From the NCBI GenBank assembly GCA_024811115.1, contig JAKOGH010000216.1:1-64000 (forward strand): a stretch of 64,000 bases of DNA, read 5' to 3'. Shown piece by piece: positions 11,133 to 23,454 of the stretch. This stretch comes from Terana coerulea (Eukaryota > Basidiomycota > Agaricomycetes > Polyporales > Phanerochaetaceae). The notes under the pieces are model-generated. The model was not told where the DNA came from. It did no database searches and saw nothing but the letters and a program-made list of their open reading frames with translations. The translations under genes and the position numbers were made by a program. Within the stretch, counting starts at the first letter, position 1; every line of letters starts with the position of its first letter.

Positions 11133-12391
11133 ATGCCACCCAGGCCAGCACAAAAACGCGCGGGTCCGTCAGATGAATCCGGGCAGCATGCCCCCAAGAA
11201 AACTCGTTTCGTGGAACCCCAAGATGACCCCGTGAACTTCGCGGAAGAGGTCGACTCCCAGCTGGAGGACCCGTCGGCGCGGCGGAAGGGGCGCGTCAGG
11301 ACAGAGGGCTACGACTCGGACTCCGAGCGACGAGGGCGAGAGTGTCGTGCGCAGCAGAGGAAAGAATGCAGACGGTACGGCCGAGGATGACGACGACGAC
11401 ATGTTCGCGTCGGCGGACAAAGAGGAGAAGAAGGAGGAGGCGAGCGGGAAGAAAGAGGAGAAGTTCCTGCGGCTGGGGGACATCGAGGGGCAGGAGTTCG
11501 GGGAGGCAGAGGAAGACTCGGAGTCTGAAGGCGAGCCGGAGGACGAGGACGACGCGGAGCGGCGGAAGAAGGCGGGGATGGGCTTCGAGCTGTCGTCCTT
11601 CAACATGCGCGAGGAGATGGAGGAGGGCAAGTTCTCGGAGGACGGAATGTACGTACGGGCATTCGATCCGCACGCCGTGCACGACAAGTGGATGGATGGG
11701 CTAGACGACAGGGAGATCAAGAAGGCGCGGCGGCAGCACCGACACATGGAGCGGATACAGAAGGAGAAGCAGAAGGCGGAAGAGCGCGAGCTCGAGCAGT
11801 TAGGCGGGAAGGACGATATGGAGAAGGCCCTCCTGCCGCTACTAAAGAAGGGCGAGACCGTACTCGAGGCATTGCAGCGGCTCGGCGCGAAAGCAAAGAA
11901 GAGCAGCGTTGCGCAGAAGAAGCGGTGAGTGTCCTCACATGTATCTTGTGCCGCTTTGTGCTAATAAACAATGCACATACAGGCCAAATAACAAAACAAA
12001 GCGTGAGGCTGAAGACACAGCGATGACCGTCGACGCCGCCCCGAAACCAAAAGCCGAGATCTCAGATATCGACCATATAACCCACTTAGCGTCGACACTC
12101 ATGGGCCTCGGAGACACCGACATATACAGCAAAACCTATGAAGAGCTTGTACGCGCTGTACGGTCGTCGGGAAAGGTGGATAAGGACTGGGTACCGCCCT
12201 CTGCAGATGTCAAATACGAATACAAGTGGGACGTACCAGGTACTGAGGAAGGCCAAGTATTCGGACCGTTCAGCGAGGAAGAGATGCAGACATGGAACAA
12301 GGCTCAGTACTTTGGTATTGCAGGAGAGAAGATCAAAGTCAGACGGCAAGGCAGAGGAGACTGGGGCGCATGGGATGAGATAGTAACATGA
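11133..12391 (+). CDS. LIN1: GYF-domain splicing factor CD2BP2/Lin1
   Basis: This is the CD2BP2 (U5-52K, yeast Lin1) protein, which binds the U5 snRNP Prp6/Prp8 region through a C-terminal GYF domain. The start MPPRPAQKRAG opens a Lys-rich tail with KKTRFVEP. The acidic middle carries the family block FELSSFNMREEMEEGKFSEDG followed by MDGLDDREIKKARR. The GYF domain fills the last 60 residues (KYEYKWDVPG, VFGPFSEEEMQTW, then YF). There is one intron, 11925-11982 (GTGAGT...ACATACAG). About 400 residues are expected, normal for the family. The frame slips by one near 11328 in CTCCGAGCGACG, just after a YDSDS segment. The protein continues in the next frame as DEGESVVRSRG. I read this as an indel in the sequence. 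It is convergent with RAD54. Confidence 0.92.
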
Positions 12392-12605
12392 AGGTCGGTG
12401 AAGTAATGGAACGACGCGGACTCTTTCAACGCTCAGAATGTACGGCTGACCGTAATGTGTATATCTAGCAATAGTATTATTCGGATAAGTGTATGACTAT
12501 GCTACAAGTGCTGTGGTTGTACGTGTGCCGTGCTGTTATTACAAGTATGTGCGCGATCACGCGATGTGCATGGTATACCGGTCGAAGTCCCAAGAAGCGA
12601 ATGGC

Positions 12606-15520
12606 CTAGTGGCTGATGTACTGGAAGACGAAGGAAACCTCGGGCAAGCCGACTTCTGCTCGAAGGAGGTCGTCATGGTTGTTCTTCAACTCCTCGTTCG
12701 TGAAGTGATTCCACCTAAAATACCATCAGCTTAGGTCAGATACATTCAGAATAAGAGACTTACGTGCTCGCATCTCCGTACAACAACGCCGGAGCCTTGA
12801 TCGTCTGTCGGCCATTCTTGCACCGCTTGCATTTGAACGTTTCGTGCGTCTCGCAGAGCGTGTTCTCATTGAACAAGAACAGCTTCCGGAGGGCGTCCAG
12901 AGAGAAATGCCGCTCGGCATCCTCCTTCTCGTCCACGACAGCCGAAGAAAGGGCCTGCTTGTTCGCCTGCCTTTGGAAGATCTTCTCCTCAATCGTGCCA
13001 GTGGAGATGAAGCGATACACGAAACACTCCTTCTTCTGCCCGTCTCGCCATACACGGGCCAAGGCCTGTTGATCAGCTGCGGGGTTCCAGTCTATCGTGC
13101 ACACGTCAGCTTCGTCTCGATGCCGCCGCTGAGAGGACGTACCAGGGTCGAACAGAATCAGTCTATTCGCGCCAATAAGGTTAATGCCACATCCTCCAGC
13201 CTTGCTACTTAGCAGGAAGATGAATTCCTTGCCATCTGGGTTGTTGAACTGGTCAACAAGCTTCTGCCGCTTGTTGATAGTCATCGATCCGTCAAGGCGG
13301 AAGTATCCGTACCTAACAGTGACGGCAACTGGACGTCAGCGCGAGCCACGCATAAGATTATGACCACGTACTTCTTGCTTCGTAGCAACTTTTCGAATAG
13401 ATCTAGCGTCTGTGTGTAGTTACTGATTAACACGATCTTGTCGTTCGTCTCTTGGCGCATGCGGGCCAGGAACCGCTCGAGTACCAGGAACTTGCCGCCC
13501 CATTCGCAGTGCACCTCTTGCGCGCGCCCACGATCCCTTGCTGACGCGCCAGCGCCGTTGAAGCCCTCCGGAATGAGGTGCTCTGAGCCGCGGAGGTCGT
13601 CTGGAAGGTTCAGGAGTTCTGGGTGGTTGCACAGCTTCTTCAGGGTGTTAATGGCTTTGAGCGGCTGCGAGTCCTTGCCGCGAAGAAGAGCCTGGATCTC
13701 TGGAGACTTGATGAAGAGACGGTAGAGATCGAGCTGGAACTTGGAAAGGTTGCAGAAAACCACCTGTTCGTACTTGACGGGCACTAACAGTGTGTGTCAG
13801 ATAAATTTGTGGAGAGCAACATAGTAGTGGCGACGCACAATACTTCGAAAGTAGATCGTTTGTTCGTCGGATAATGAACTTCGAGACCAGCCCGCCCAGC
13901 TCCTTTAACCTCTTCTCACATTCAGCCTTCGCCGCATCTGTCGCGTCGGCGTCGCGACCACGGATGATGGCATTTTCGAAGTTCTTCCGGAAATCGTTTT
14001 TGGATCCCAAGAAATTCGGGTTGGCAAAGTTGAGCAGCGAGAAGTACTCCGATAGGTCGTTCTATAAATAGTGAGCATGGTACAATGAAACTGTGAAGCG
14101 CAAGAAACTCACCTGAATAGGTGTCCCGGAGAGGATGACCCTCCGCCTCACGTTCAATCCATGCAAGGCCTGGAATGTGAGTGATTCTATTTCATGCGTA
14201 AGCTTAATGCTGCAACTCCAGTCTGAGGTATTGTGCCCACCAGAGTTCTTCAGACGGTGCCCCTCGTCGCAAAGTAGAAGGCCAATGGTGCAATTCGCTA
14301 AGTGAACGCTGAGCGTACGTAGCGTTTCATAAGAAACAATCATGACTAGGAATTATTAGACTAAGCCTCGGAGCCGGTAGATAATGTAGCACACCTGGCT
14401 GTGACACGTTCCTGCCATGAGCAGCAACCCATCTGGCAACCCGTTCGAGCATCTCAGCTTTTCCGCCCTTTCCATCAATGGCCAACGCAGAGATCGCGTC
14501 TTTCCCTAGCCACTTCACTGTAGCAAGCACGAATGAGTTCAGGCAACACCAGCACATAATCCAGTACTTGCCAAGTTCATTCGCCCAGTTCTTGACTAAA
14601 CTGGACGGACATGCAATAATGCACTTCTCGATAGTCGGCTTGTTGGAGTGCGGCGATTGCTTGACGAGCGTCCATAGCAGCGCAATGCACTGCAGGGTCT
14701 TTCCAAGACCCATCTCGTCCGCCATGATGCAACCATACTGGTTCTCAACGATCATACCGGTTGTGCATTTATATAAGAACTACCCAAGATTGGTCAGTGC
14801 TATATGTCACTCATTACTGCGCGTATTCACCTTGACACCCTCAACTTGATGCGGTCGGAGCACCTTGGTGAGACGAGGATCAATCACAACCGGAACCTTG
14901 TCATTCTGCTTCTTCTTGTCCTTGCCACCGCCGAGAAGGTCCTTTAGACTCTTGTGAGGGTTGAACATCCCAACATTCTTCTCCAAAGCCTCTTTCGCAG
15001 CACGGGCCTTCTCTTCCTCTTTCTCTCTTTCCTTCCGTTCCTCGTCTGTTTCTCTGTCATCAATAGTAGGGTCATAGAGCACAATGGCATGATCCTCCAT
15101 GGGGTCGTGCAATGGACGAGGTATAATATTCGCAAGTGGTCGGATGCCGAGAGCAATACCAGTGATGGCCTTATGGATGTACTCGCCGTCTGAGTTCTTT
15201 ATTCCAGGTATCGCGAATTTACGGGCAACTTCGTCGAATGCTTTGGGCTTGAATACGGGAAAGCTCTGTACGTTGTTGTCGCGGGGGCTCTCAAAGTCCC
15301 CGTTCTTGCCAGCCTTCTTCTTCTTCGCCTTCTTGTCATCTTCGTCTTCAGAGCTTTCGTCGCCTTGAGCCCCTTTGTACGAGACACGCTTACGTTTCCG
15401 CTGCGGTTGCTCTCTCTGTACAGCCAGCGTTGGGGCCTTGAAAGGCTTATTGATGCGCGAGCTTTCCTGGAGCCGGTCAACGACCTTGCCATCCTTTGTC
15501 GTCGGAGCGCGTCTCAACAT
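12606..15520 (-). CDS. RAD54: DNA repair and recombination ATPase RAD54
   Basis: Rad54 is the Swi2/Snf2 translocase that works with Rad51 in homologous recombination. The match to yeast and human Rad54 runs the whole length. The N-terminal tail ([12 protein letters not shown]) leads to [18 protein letters not shown] and the block [14 protein letters not shown]. Motif I is [11 protein letters not shown], motif II is CDEGHRLKN (DEGH form), motif III is ILSGTPIQ, motif IV covers [18 protein letters not shown], and motifs V-VI are [18 protein letters not shown] and [19 protein letters not shown]. The C-terminal zinc-ribbon-like [13 protein letters not shown] segment and the terminal VFQYISH are present. 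The last intron (GTAAGT...TTTTAG) sits at about 12764-12717. Around eight short introns interrupt it, and roughly 820 residues are expected. No frame slip was seen. It is divergent from the chromodomain gene. Confidence 0.97.
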
Positions 15521-15792
15521 CGTTGGGGTATTAGTCTGGGCAGTCCAGGGTATATGGCTAAGCACAGGAGCAAAACTGAGGGGGGAGTTGACAAGAGATG
15601 AAGCAGAAATCCTAGGCTGAGCCAGAGGATGGCAGTGGCGGAGCGAGAAGAGGCCGACGGTCCCGGTCGCGTAAACGCGCCTCACGTCACGTGGCTAATG
15701 TGTGACCCTGCCTCCGTTTGGGCGCTTCACCATGCCAGGCGGGTTTCTCACTGGGCCTCACTGGTGACTGCAGCAGACCCGCACAGGCGAAA
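15521..15792. promoter_or_regulatory. Bidirectional promoter, RAD54 and chromodomain gene
   Basis: The two start codons are 272 bases apart and face away from each other, so both promoters must lie here. A CACGTCACGTGG segment near 15684 contains overlapping CACGTG/CGTCA-like palindromic sites that could bind bZIP or bHLH factors. No TATA box is evident. Confidence 0.6.
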
Positions 15793-18367
15793 ATGAGCGA
15801 CGAAGAACAGTACGAAGTTGGTGAGTGCAGAGTTATTTCACTCATTCACTTGCTTCTGACGTACGAGGATCTCTTCAGAGAGTATTGGCCGTGCGAAGGT
15901 GGTGAAGGAGGGCAGAGACAAGATATGGGTGAGCTTGCTGCGTGTTTCTCTGTCTTATGCTCTGTTACTCATCGTCTGTGGCTAGAAATATCATGTCAAG
16001 GTCCGGACTAGTATGCCAATAACTGTCTTGAAACTTACTAACATAGTAATCGATTGCAGTGGAAGAACTACGACGCCGAGCACAATACGTGAGTCTATCC
16101 CTTCGACACTACACCTCTTAGTTTGACTGGGGTTACTGTGAGGTAGTTGGGAGCCCACGGAGAGTTTCGAAGGCTCAGAACATTTCATTACGCAATTCTG
16201 GGAACGTATACGGCTTCAGCGCGACTACGAACGCATAGACTTGTTCAAAGTGGGCGAAGAGTTTTTCCCAATCGGACCACCAGGCAGTACGCATGCATCA
16301 CATCCATATGTTGGTTTGTTCTCACCTCAAACATGACGTTTAGAGCCGAAGATGAAGAAGTCGGTCAAGCCTACTGCCAGCACCAGCGCACGTAAGCCTA
16401 CGAAGTCCAAAGCGACCGACTCTGAGGGCGAAGTTCAATCAATCATCGAAGTAGAATTGCCAGAGGTTGCTCCTCGCACCAGCTCTCGCAAGCGGCGTAA
16501 ATCAACTGCTGAGGAGCCTGCGGAGGCTCCCTCCGCGAAACGCGCACGTGCTCGCGCTCCGGTAGAAGTCGAGTCGGACGTCGAGGTTCCTGAGCCAATA
16601 TCTACTCGTTCAAGAAGGGCATCAGCCTCTCGTCCTGCGTCTCGAGCTGCGAAGGCTCCTGAACCACCACAACTCGCGCACCCGTCTCTCCTCGCAAAGT
16701 ATCTGCCAGAAGTCGGAGTGCGGCGGAAGGTCGCCAGAGGAAGCCACGTAACGTTAAAGAATCAACCCCCGAAGAAGTTGTTGCTGACTCAGAAAATGAG
16801 GCCGCTAGCGAGGTGCCGATGGAAGATGACAAGCAAGAGGAACCAGCACCAGTAGTATCTGCGGCGAAGCCCAAGGCGAATGGCAAAGCTAAAGCGCCTG
16901 CAAGCAGTGCCCCAGTTTCGAAGCCACGGCCTGCGCGCAAGGCGACTGTCGAGGAGGGGTCGCTGGTCCATCGATTTCGAACGGCGTGCAGCTATCGACC
17001 CCTCGTCTGAAGATGTTCGGGTCTCGGGCTGGCCCCGGACGATCTTCGAAAGGCGCGCTCTTACCTTTGACCAAGGACACTCCGAAGACAGCTCGGAAGC
17101 AGGATAAAGCTCCACCATCGCCTGCCAAGGCGAAGCCGCCCGTCGTAGTCTCGGACGAAGAAGCAGAACCCGCTGACGCTATGGTGGTCGATGAGCCTCT
17201 GGCTGCCTCAAATCCCGATGTGCTTGCTCCACCTTTGAGTAACGAAGACCTCGACCGCCTTGCCGCTTTAACCAGGTCTCCTGCGCCTGCTCCGAAAGGG
17301 CTCCCACAGGAAGATGTGATGTCCGAGAGAGACGCTGATGGAGAAAGCGATCATGATTACCATGCCCAAGTAGACAAGGTGGAGCTACCTGAACCGGTCC
17401 AAGCAGCTGTAGAGCAAGTTGAGCCCGCTACTGAGGCCAATGGGGTTGATGTGCTGAGCGAAGCTAAACCGGCGGAAGAGTGAGTGTTTCTCATGTGCTT
17501 CATGAGAATGCGTTTTACCGTGTACGTAGAAAGGCGAAGGAGGTTGATGCTCCGGCACTTCCGCTGCAGAAGCCTATCTACCGCCCCGACACTGCTATTG
17601 GCCAGGAGAACGGCGATGGAAAGAGTCATGCTCCTGCGTGGAGGACTCAAACCATCTTTGATACAATGTAAGCACCATACACCTGCATGTACGCGCTCGC
17701 ATTAAATCTCGTTCTTCAGTTCAACCGGACTGCGGGTTTTGACAGGTAAACAGGGCCCTTCATCTGCATCGTACGTGCATCACCTTTTGCTTGTGCAGAC
17801 ATATTTGAACGATTAGAACTTCATCAGCTCCGAGCCTACTTCACCCACACTCTCCGTCCCTGTCGACGCGTCCAAACGCATTCCTGTCGTGTTAAAGGAC
17901 GTACACCTCCCAATCAACCAAGAGCGGAAGAAACTCGACGACATCGTCGCTCAAGGACAAAACGGTCCACCGGGGAAGTTCTACAAGGGCCAACACGCGG
18001 ACGATATGCTCAAGGCGTTCACGTGTGAGGGTTCGTGCGCGAGGGTGCTTCTACAGGTGGACGCGGACGCGCTTCAGAAGGAGTTGTTCGACACATTCCA
18101 GTCCAGGCTCACAGATGGTCGGATGGTAAGTCCAACGTGGTTAGTTGAGAAGAGCGATTGTTGACGGTGACTTGATAGTTTGTTGTCGTGATTGGCTCAC
18201 ACGTTCTCGCTTTCTGTGCCTCGCAAAATGCCGACCTCGTAACCAAACTTGGGGTTTCGTCGAACCTCTCTGGTTTGGGGGACAACATTCTCGTCTCCGA
18301 GGTCGTCATTGCTGATGACGGCGCATACTGTGACGCGGTCATGAATGCCGAGGACGACCGCTGGTGA
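15793..18367 (+). CDS. Chromodomain protein with unidentified C-terminal domain
   Basis: The first 90 residues are a chromodomain of the histone-methyl-lysine reader type: YEVESIGRAKV, then KYHVKWKNYD, NTWEP and FWERI, with the aromatic cage residues Tyr, Trp and Tyr in place. A 15-base exon at 15986-16000 encodes KYHVK. A long basic, Ser/Pro/Lys-rich linker follows (SSRKRRK, SRPASRAAK, PAKAKPP). The C-terminal 140 residues look folded (LKDVHLPINQERKKLDDIV, GRMFVVVIGSHVLAFCAS, GDNILVSEVVIADD) but match no domain I know. They are not an obvious chromo-shadow domain. About nine introns are needed. Two frame slips occur, near 16664 (CC run) and 16956-16959 (GGGG); each is repaired by one extra base in the run. 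The role is inferred to be heterochromatin-related and is not shown. Confidence 0.85.
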
Positions 18368-18754
18368 AAATCACGCCGCAGCTCTCCCCCATGAAAATCC
18401 TCATGCTATGGAAACTCTTGCGCTACCTCTCCCAACTCCTCACCTCACCTCACTTATCTTCTTGACTTCATTGGAGCTAATCGTAATGTCCACCAAATGT
18501 CAACCCGCTGATAGTCCACTATGCCAGCCATCTTTCATTCCTGTTACCTCGGGCTACAAGCTGTATGTACTGTTATCTCGCATTCGCTTAGGCATCTTTA
18601 TTCTTCGCACGCTCGTCATTAATCTAGAGCTCTTTGTCCACGATTGCTTTGTGTGAGTCTGCTTTCCAGCGATCAAGCTCATAAGTAAAGGTAAATTTTC
18701 AGCTGGCGCTATGGTTGACGGAGGGCCTGAGGAAGCGCCAACTCGGCCAACTAC
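18368..18754. other. Intergenic region between two + strand genes
   Basis: This 387-base gap follows the chromodomain stop and precedes the release factor start. It is pyrimidine-rich (CTCACCTCACCTCAC) and contains no recognisable coding segment. It presumably holds a 3' untranslated region and the MRF1 promoter. Confidence 0.6.
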
Positions 18755-20261
18755 ATGTTTCGCATTGCCCACCACCTTCACGTACGCTTGACTCTTCCAA
18801 CAAGAGCTCCCAGAGCGCGTACGTTCGGATGGTCAGCCGCATGCGCCATTGTCAAAACCTCTAGCAGTGCACGGGAGGATGCTCTCAACAACTTGGAGAA
18901 CTCCCCCGTAGTGCAGGCCGTCCTCAGGCGGATGCAGCAGCGTTCGGAATTAGCTGCTCAGGTATGCTTACCGAAGCGTGAACAGAGTCTCGCTGACGAT
19001 GCTGATATTTTGCATGTAGGCCGCGGTCGATGTGAGCTCTCCGGAAAGCAAGCAGGTCGCGAAGAAGCTTCATGAGCTGGAACCTCTATATCGCGCATGG
19101 GAGGACTGGGAGGACACGCGAAAGGTAAGTCTACCTCTCGCAGCACCGAATGAGGCATTGCTGACCGAGACCCGCAGTAGTTGCTGAAAGAAACGGTTAC
19201 CCTCCTCGAAGACCCCGACCCGACCATGCGTTCGCTCGCGGCGGAAGAGCAGGGCGACCTGCTCGCGAAGCTCGCCGACCTCGCCGAAAAGACCTTCCCG
19301 GCGCTGCTCGTGCGACCCTCAACCACATCACACATGAGTGCCCTGCTCGAGCTCAAGGCAGGTGTTGGCGGGTCCGAGGCCGCGCTGTTCGTCGCGGACA
19401 TTATGAGGATGTATACGCGCCTGGCGCAGACGGTGGGTTGGCAGTCGGTCGTCATGCAGCAAAATGAGACCGAGAACGGAGGCATCAAGGATGCGATTTT
19501 GGAGGTCAAGGGCGAGAAGGCGTATGACACGTTGAGGTTCGAGAGCGGGGTACATAGAGTGCAGAGGGTGCCTGCCACGGAGGCGAGCGGAAGAGTGCAC
19601 ACGAGCACAGTGGCCGTTTTGGTGAGTGCGCTTCGCGATTGTCCGCTCAACATCCTTGACCCAGGTCCAGGTGCTACCCCTTGCAGATGACAAGGGACCT
19701 GAGGTTGACGAAGAACTCTTCAAAATGGACGATGTTAGGGTAGAAGTCATGCGTGCGAGAGGTGCCGGAGGACAGGTACATCTTCAGTCAGTCTAAATGA
19801 TACGCAGCTCACTCATGTCGTTGCAGCACGTCAACAAAACCGAGTCGGCCGTACGGCTGGTGCATATACCCACCGGCATCACGGTGTCGATGCAAGACGA
19901 GCGTAATCAGCACCAGAACCGGAGAAAAGCGTTCCAAGTTCTAACAGCTCGGCTTCTGGACCAAAAGCTGTCTCGAGACGTTGTTGAGCGTCGCGATGTG
20001 AGGCGGAACCTCGTTCGCAGCGCAGACCGCAGTGAGAAGGTTAGAACGTACAACTATTCTCAGGTAGGCTTCGCGTACGCTTGGCGTGTTAGCATTATAC
20101 TGAGTACCCTCGCTCAGGATCGGGTAACAGACCATCGGCTTGGGCAGTCGATTATGGGCTTGGAGTCTGTCATGGAGGGCGATAGTCTACGGGACTTCTT
20201 GGATGGGCTGGCCAAAAAGCACGAGGATGACCTATTGGAGGAGGCTTTCATCGAATCTTAG
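18755..20261 (+). CDS. MRF1: Mitochondrial class I peptide chain release factor
   Basis: The protein reads UAA and UAG stop codons in mitochondrial ribosomes and triggers release of the chain. The N-terminus ([22 protein letters not shown]) is Arg-rich and amphipathic, as expected of a mitochondrial targeting peptide. The codon-recognition segment reads [20 protein letters not shown] and carries the PAT triplet of RF1-type factors. The catalytic GGQ is in [18 protein letters not shown]. The C-terminus has the usual [12 protein letters not shown]. Exons: 18755-18961 first, then a junction within AAQ|AAVD, a short exon ending in TRK, a long central exon, a short one holding LPLADDKG, and the last ones. 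About 390 residues are expected, normal length. No frame slip was seen. Confidence 0.96.
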
Positions 20262-20686
20262 GGCATCTGCCTTTACGCTACGCTCCCACGTAACATATCC
20301 CTTACTCTATTGCCCAGTTCTTCATTTGGCGCTTATGCGCTCGTCGTGGATAGGATTTTTTTTGGATAGGAAGGATCACGGCGCTCACTTGTCCCAGCCG
20401 CCTTGAGATGGCACGATCTCTTGACTAACTCGCCTCTCGAACCGCAACGAACCAGGAAAATGTTGGCAATGAGTATAGAATGCGACAGACATGATCAGTG
20501 AACAACTATCTAGTGTACTACTCGTAAGATGTAATGCTACAAACTCGCGCAATAAATATAATGTTCACATGCAAAGCTCAAAGCAACAGCTACAGCGTAT
20601 GGCATCTCAGCAACACGCCGCGCCAGACCTACGAATCACCCCCCGGAACTTGTGGCTTCGCTGGTTTCCCGCCGCCCAGCTAACCA
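20262..20686. other. Convergent intergenic region
   Basis: The gap between MRF1 (+) and the PQ-loop transporter (-) should contain both 3' untranslated ends. Nothing else is visible. Confidence 0.6.
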
Positions 20687-22639
20687 CTACTCGCCACCAG
20701 CGGTTGCAGCAAGCCGCCGCCTCGACGGGGTGACTGGTTCTTCCGCGCCCGTCGCACCAGCACTTAGCAGGCCTTCTTCCTCCTCGTTCAGAGTTCGCGA
20801 GAGCGAACGCCCACGGGCACCCTTGGGCTTGTAGAGGAACGACTGAGTGACAATCGTGATGTCGAACATCAGCGTTCCGCCGCTTCCCAGCAGGTATCTA
20901 CATAGCACATGAGAAATAGTGCTCAGGCACGACAATAAAATGTACTGACGGAGTACTTTCTCTCAAGAACGCAGCTGCCTCTGCTTCTGGGAGACTCATA
21001 TTCGGAGACGTGAGGATAGAGGCAACGTATAGGAAGTTGCCTAAAAAGGCGCAAACAAAAAGCGAGATGGAGAGCCCTTCCACGGATTTTCGCGCATACT
21101 GCAACGTTGTAAGCAACCATTGGCGGTTCAGAGAGTTTAGATAACGCACGTTCTTCCATATTTGAGGCAGCCGGGAAGTGAGATAGAGTGTAGTACATAT
21201 CCAAGCTGAGACGCGTCCAATGATGTACTCTGTTGAGGGGCCATCGTGATCATGATGGTCGTCTGGGTCGTCCGAACGAGCAGACGCTGTATCTTGAACG
21301 AAATGGAGGTCGGCATATGATATGGGTATATCACGAAATTCGTTATTTGCTGCTTCAGTAGCGAGGCTAGCGAGGGGCATCGGGCGGTCTGTTGTGGGCA
21401 ATGGCGACTCTGGGAAGGGTTTCGGCAGGATGTCACCGGTCAACACGCGACCGACGCGGATGCGATTCTCTGCTGCGAGCCCTCGGTTGCCGCCCACCAG
21501 CGTGCCGACGCCAAAGAGAGCCCACGCCCCCAGAAACACCATACCCGCCCCTTTCCGACTCGCTCGGGAACTGCGGCGCTGCGCGGTCGACTCCACAGTC
21601 GCCCATTCACTCTGTGTCTCATCTTCCGGTAGCTCCCGCGTAGCGGGCCTGCCACGGTCGAAGAAGTCGGGTTCTTCGCTGCCGCCTAATGCTGGTGAGT
21701 TTGGCAAGGCTAATGGTGGCTGGGCCTGGTGGATGGGTGACATGAGAGATGCGCGACTCCGTCCAAGACTGCCACCTCTCCCTGCAGCGCGTTCCCGACT
21801 CCATGAAACCTTCTTCCTGGTCAAACTCCTCCCACCCTCAGAGTGAAAGCTATCCGCTAATCGAGCAAGTGCTTCTTCGTCCACCTCATCCTCTTCCTCT
21901 GTACCGGTAGTCACGTTGGAGCGATGTGATTCGACACTGTGGTGTAGCTGTGGTCGCCATCGAGACTGCTCTTCTTGCTGGGCTGCGAGAGCCGCCGCCG
22001 CCGCGACGTTCGCAGCGACGTGGGAAAGCGCACGGTAGTGCGTCGGCGGGTGGTCTACCGAGAGACGTCGCGTAAGAGTGGCCGACGACGCTGTCCGCGA
22101 CCGACCGTGCGATGGTTTCGACTTCGCGGTGCTGCGGTAGTAGACGTATTGCCCGACGAGAGTGACGTCAACAAAGCAGAAGTATATGGCGAGGTAGGTC
22201 TGAAGAGAGCCCGATCAGCATTCTATTAAAGTCGTGGACCGTGGTGTACGGGGCGCACCTGAAAAGGCAGTTGATGTGTGAGGATACATCCTATGAGATT
22301 CGACACGTCCCCTGGTCATATGCCAATCATATAAGCTTGCGAGTAAATGCTAAGCGAGTAGACGCTTCACCTAGCAGCCAATTCAGCAGGAATGGCCATG
22401 CGAGGCCGTCTACGGAACGTCGACGATGGTTCTTGAGAACCTGTCTATGGCGAAGTCAGATGAGTACGTTTACACTTCCAATTGCGCGGATAGCGTGATG
22501 ACCAGTCCATCATCACTTCCCCGGCTGTACTATGCGGGGATGACTCGGGGGAAGGCGCAACTCACGGGAACTGTGCCCCAAGCCAGCAGCCTATGGACGC
22601 ATAACCGAGGATGTCGCTGGGAGTTAAGATGGCGGTCAT
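20687..22639 (-). CDS. Vacuolar basic amino acid transporter, PQ-loop family
   Basis: This is a seven-helix PQ-loop protein of the Ypq1/Stm1/PQLC2 group, which moves lysine and arginine across the vacuolar or lysosomal membrane. The start MTAILTPSDILGYASIGCWL runs through a phase-2 intron into the first PQ motif, AQFPQVLKN. Next come LAWPFLLNWLLGD (the WLLGD helix), NLIGCILTHQLPFQ and YLAIYFCFVDVTLVGQYVYY. A cytosolic insert of about 200 residues follows, rich in Ser and acidic residues, as in fungal members. The second half has LTSRLPQIWKN (second PQ motif), SVEGLSISLFVCAFLGN and a final helix GSGGTLMFDITIVTQSFLY. The last exon ends at 20687. About six introns; no frame slip seen. The substrate is inferred from the family. 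Confidence 0.92.
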
Positions 22640-23454
22640 TCGTCGCTGAGGGCCACGTCGACGAGGCGTGAGATGACGGTGTTCAGAGAGACAGGAAACT
22701 CGGCACGGAGAGCCTTTCATTGAGCGTCTAACAAAATAAGCGATCTGTGATCCACTCTATAGTGGCGGGACTCTGAATGGCTCGGGAAAGGACGTCTACG
22801 CTTTCGAACTGGAGGCACATGACCAGCACACGAGCACTCATTGAGAATTCTGTAGTGGACGGCTATGTAAAAACACTCCCAAGATATTGTAGTAGGATAT
22901 CGACCTCCGATTCAACGAAGGCATCCTCCACTGTTAATATTAATTGGTCGACTGCAGAGTGAATAATTTACAATTGCGGCCGGTCTAGCACGAATAAGTC
23001 TCACTTGAGCAGGCTCGCATCGAATTCACCCAGCGGGTAAGTAGGGAACACCCGAACCAAGGGAGCCCAATCCGGTGCACCCTGGACCGTGCTGTACTGA
23101 CAATGAGAAGACTTAAATCCCGTGGGTGAGCAGCACGCAATGAGTACTTGATTTTTTACTTGTTGTGTGGCGCATAAGTAAAGCTGGACGTCCACTACGC
23201 CGAAGACCTCGGGTTTGCAACTCAATGGCAGTAGGATGTAGTGCTTGATTGTAACGATAGCGGGATAGAATGCACTGTGCAGAACAGGGTCCGGAAAGCA
23301 CGGATAATACAAAGCAAAAACTCAATGTAGATTACAATAGTATGGCAGTAGAATATCTGAGAGAGAAAAAAATAAGTCAGGGCCGAGAAATCTAGGTGAG
23401 GCAAAACAACGTACTAGTACACATGTACCAGCGGTTCCCGACGAACGGGATATC
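22640..23454. other. Intergenic region without recognised features
   Basis: This 815-base stretch is AT-richer on its right side. Open frames are short and show no motif. It holds the PQ-loop transporter promoter on the left and the 3' end of the small membrane protein gene on the right. Confidence 0.55.

Noticed and set aside
11169..11747. 192-residue Ser-rich open frame on -
   Set aside because: It is the shadow of the acidic Glu/Asp-rich part of CD2BP2.
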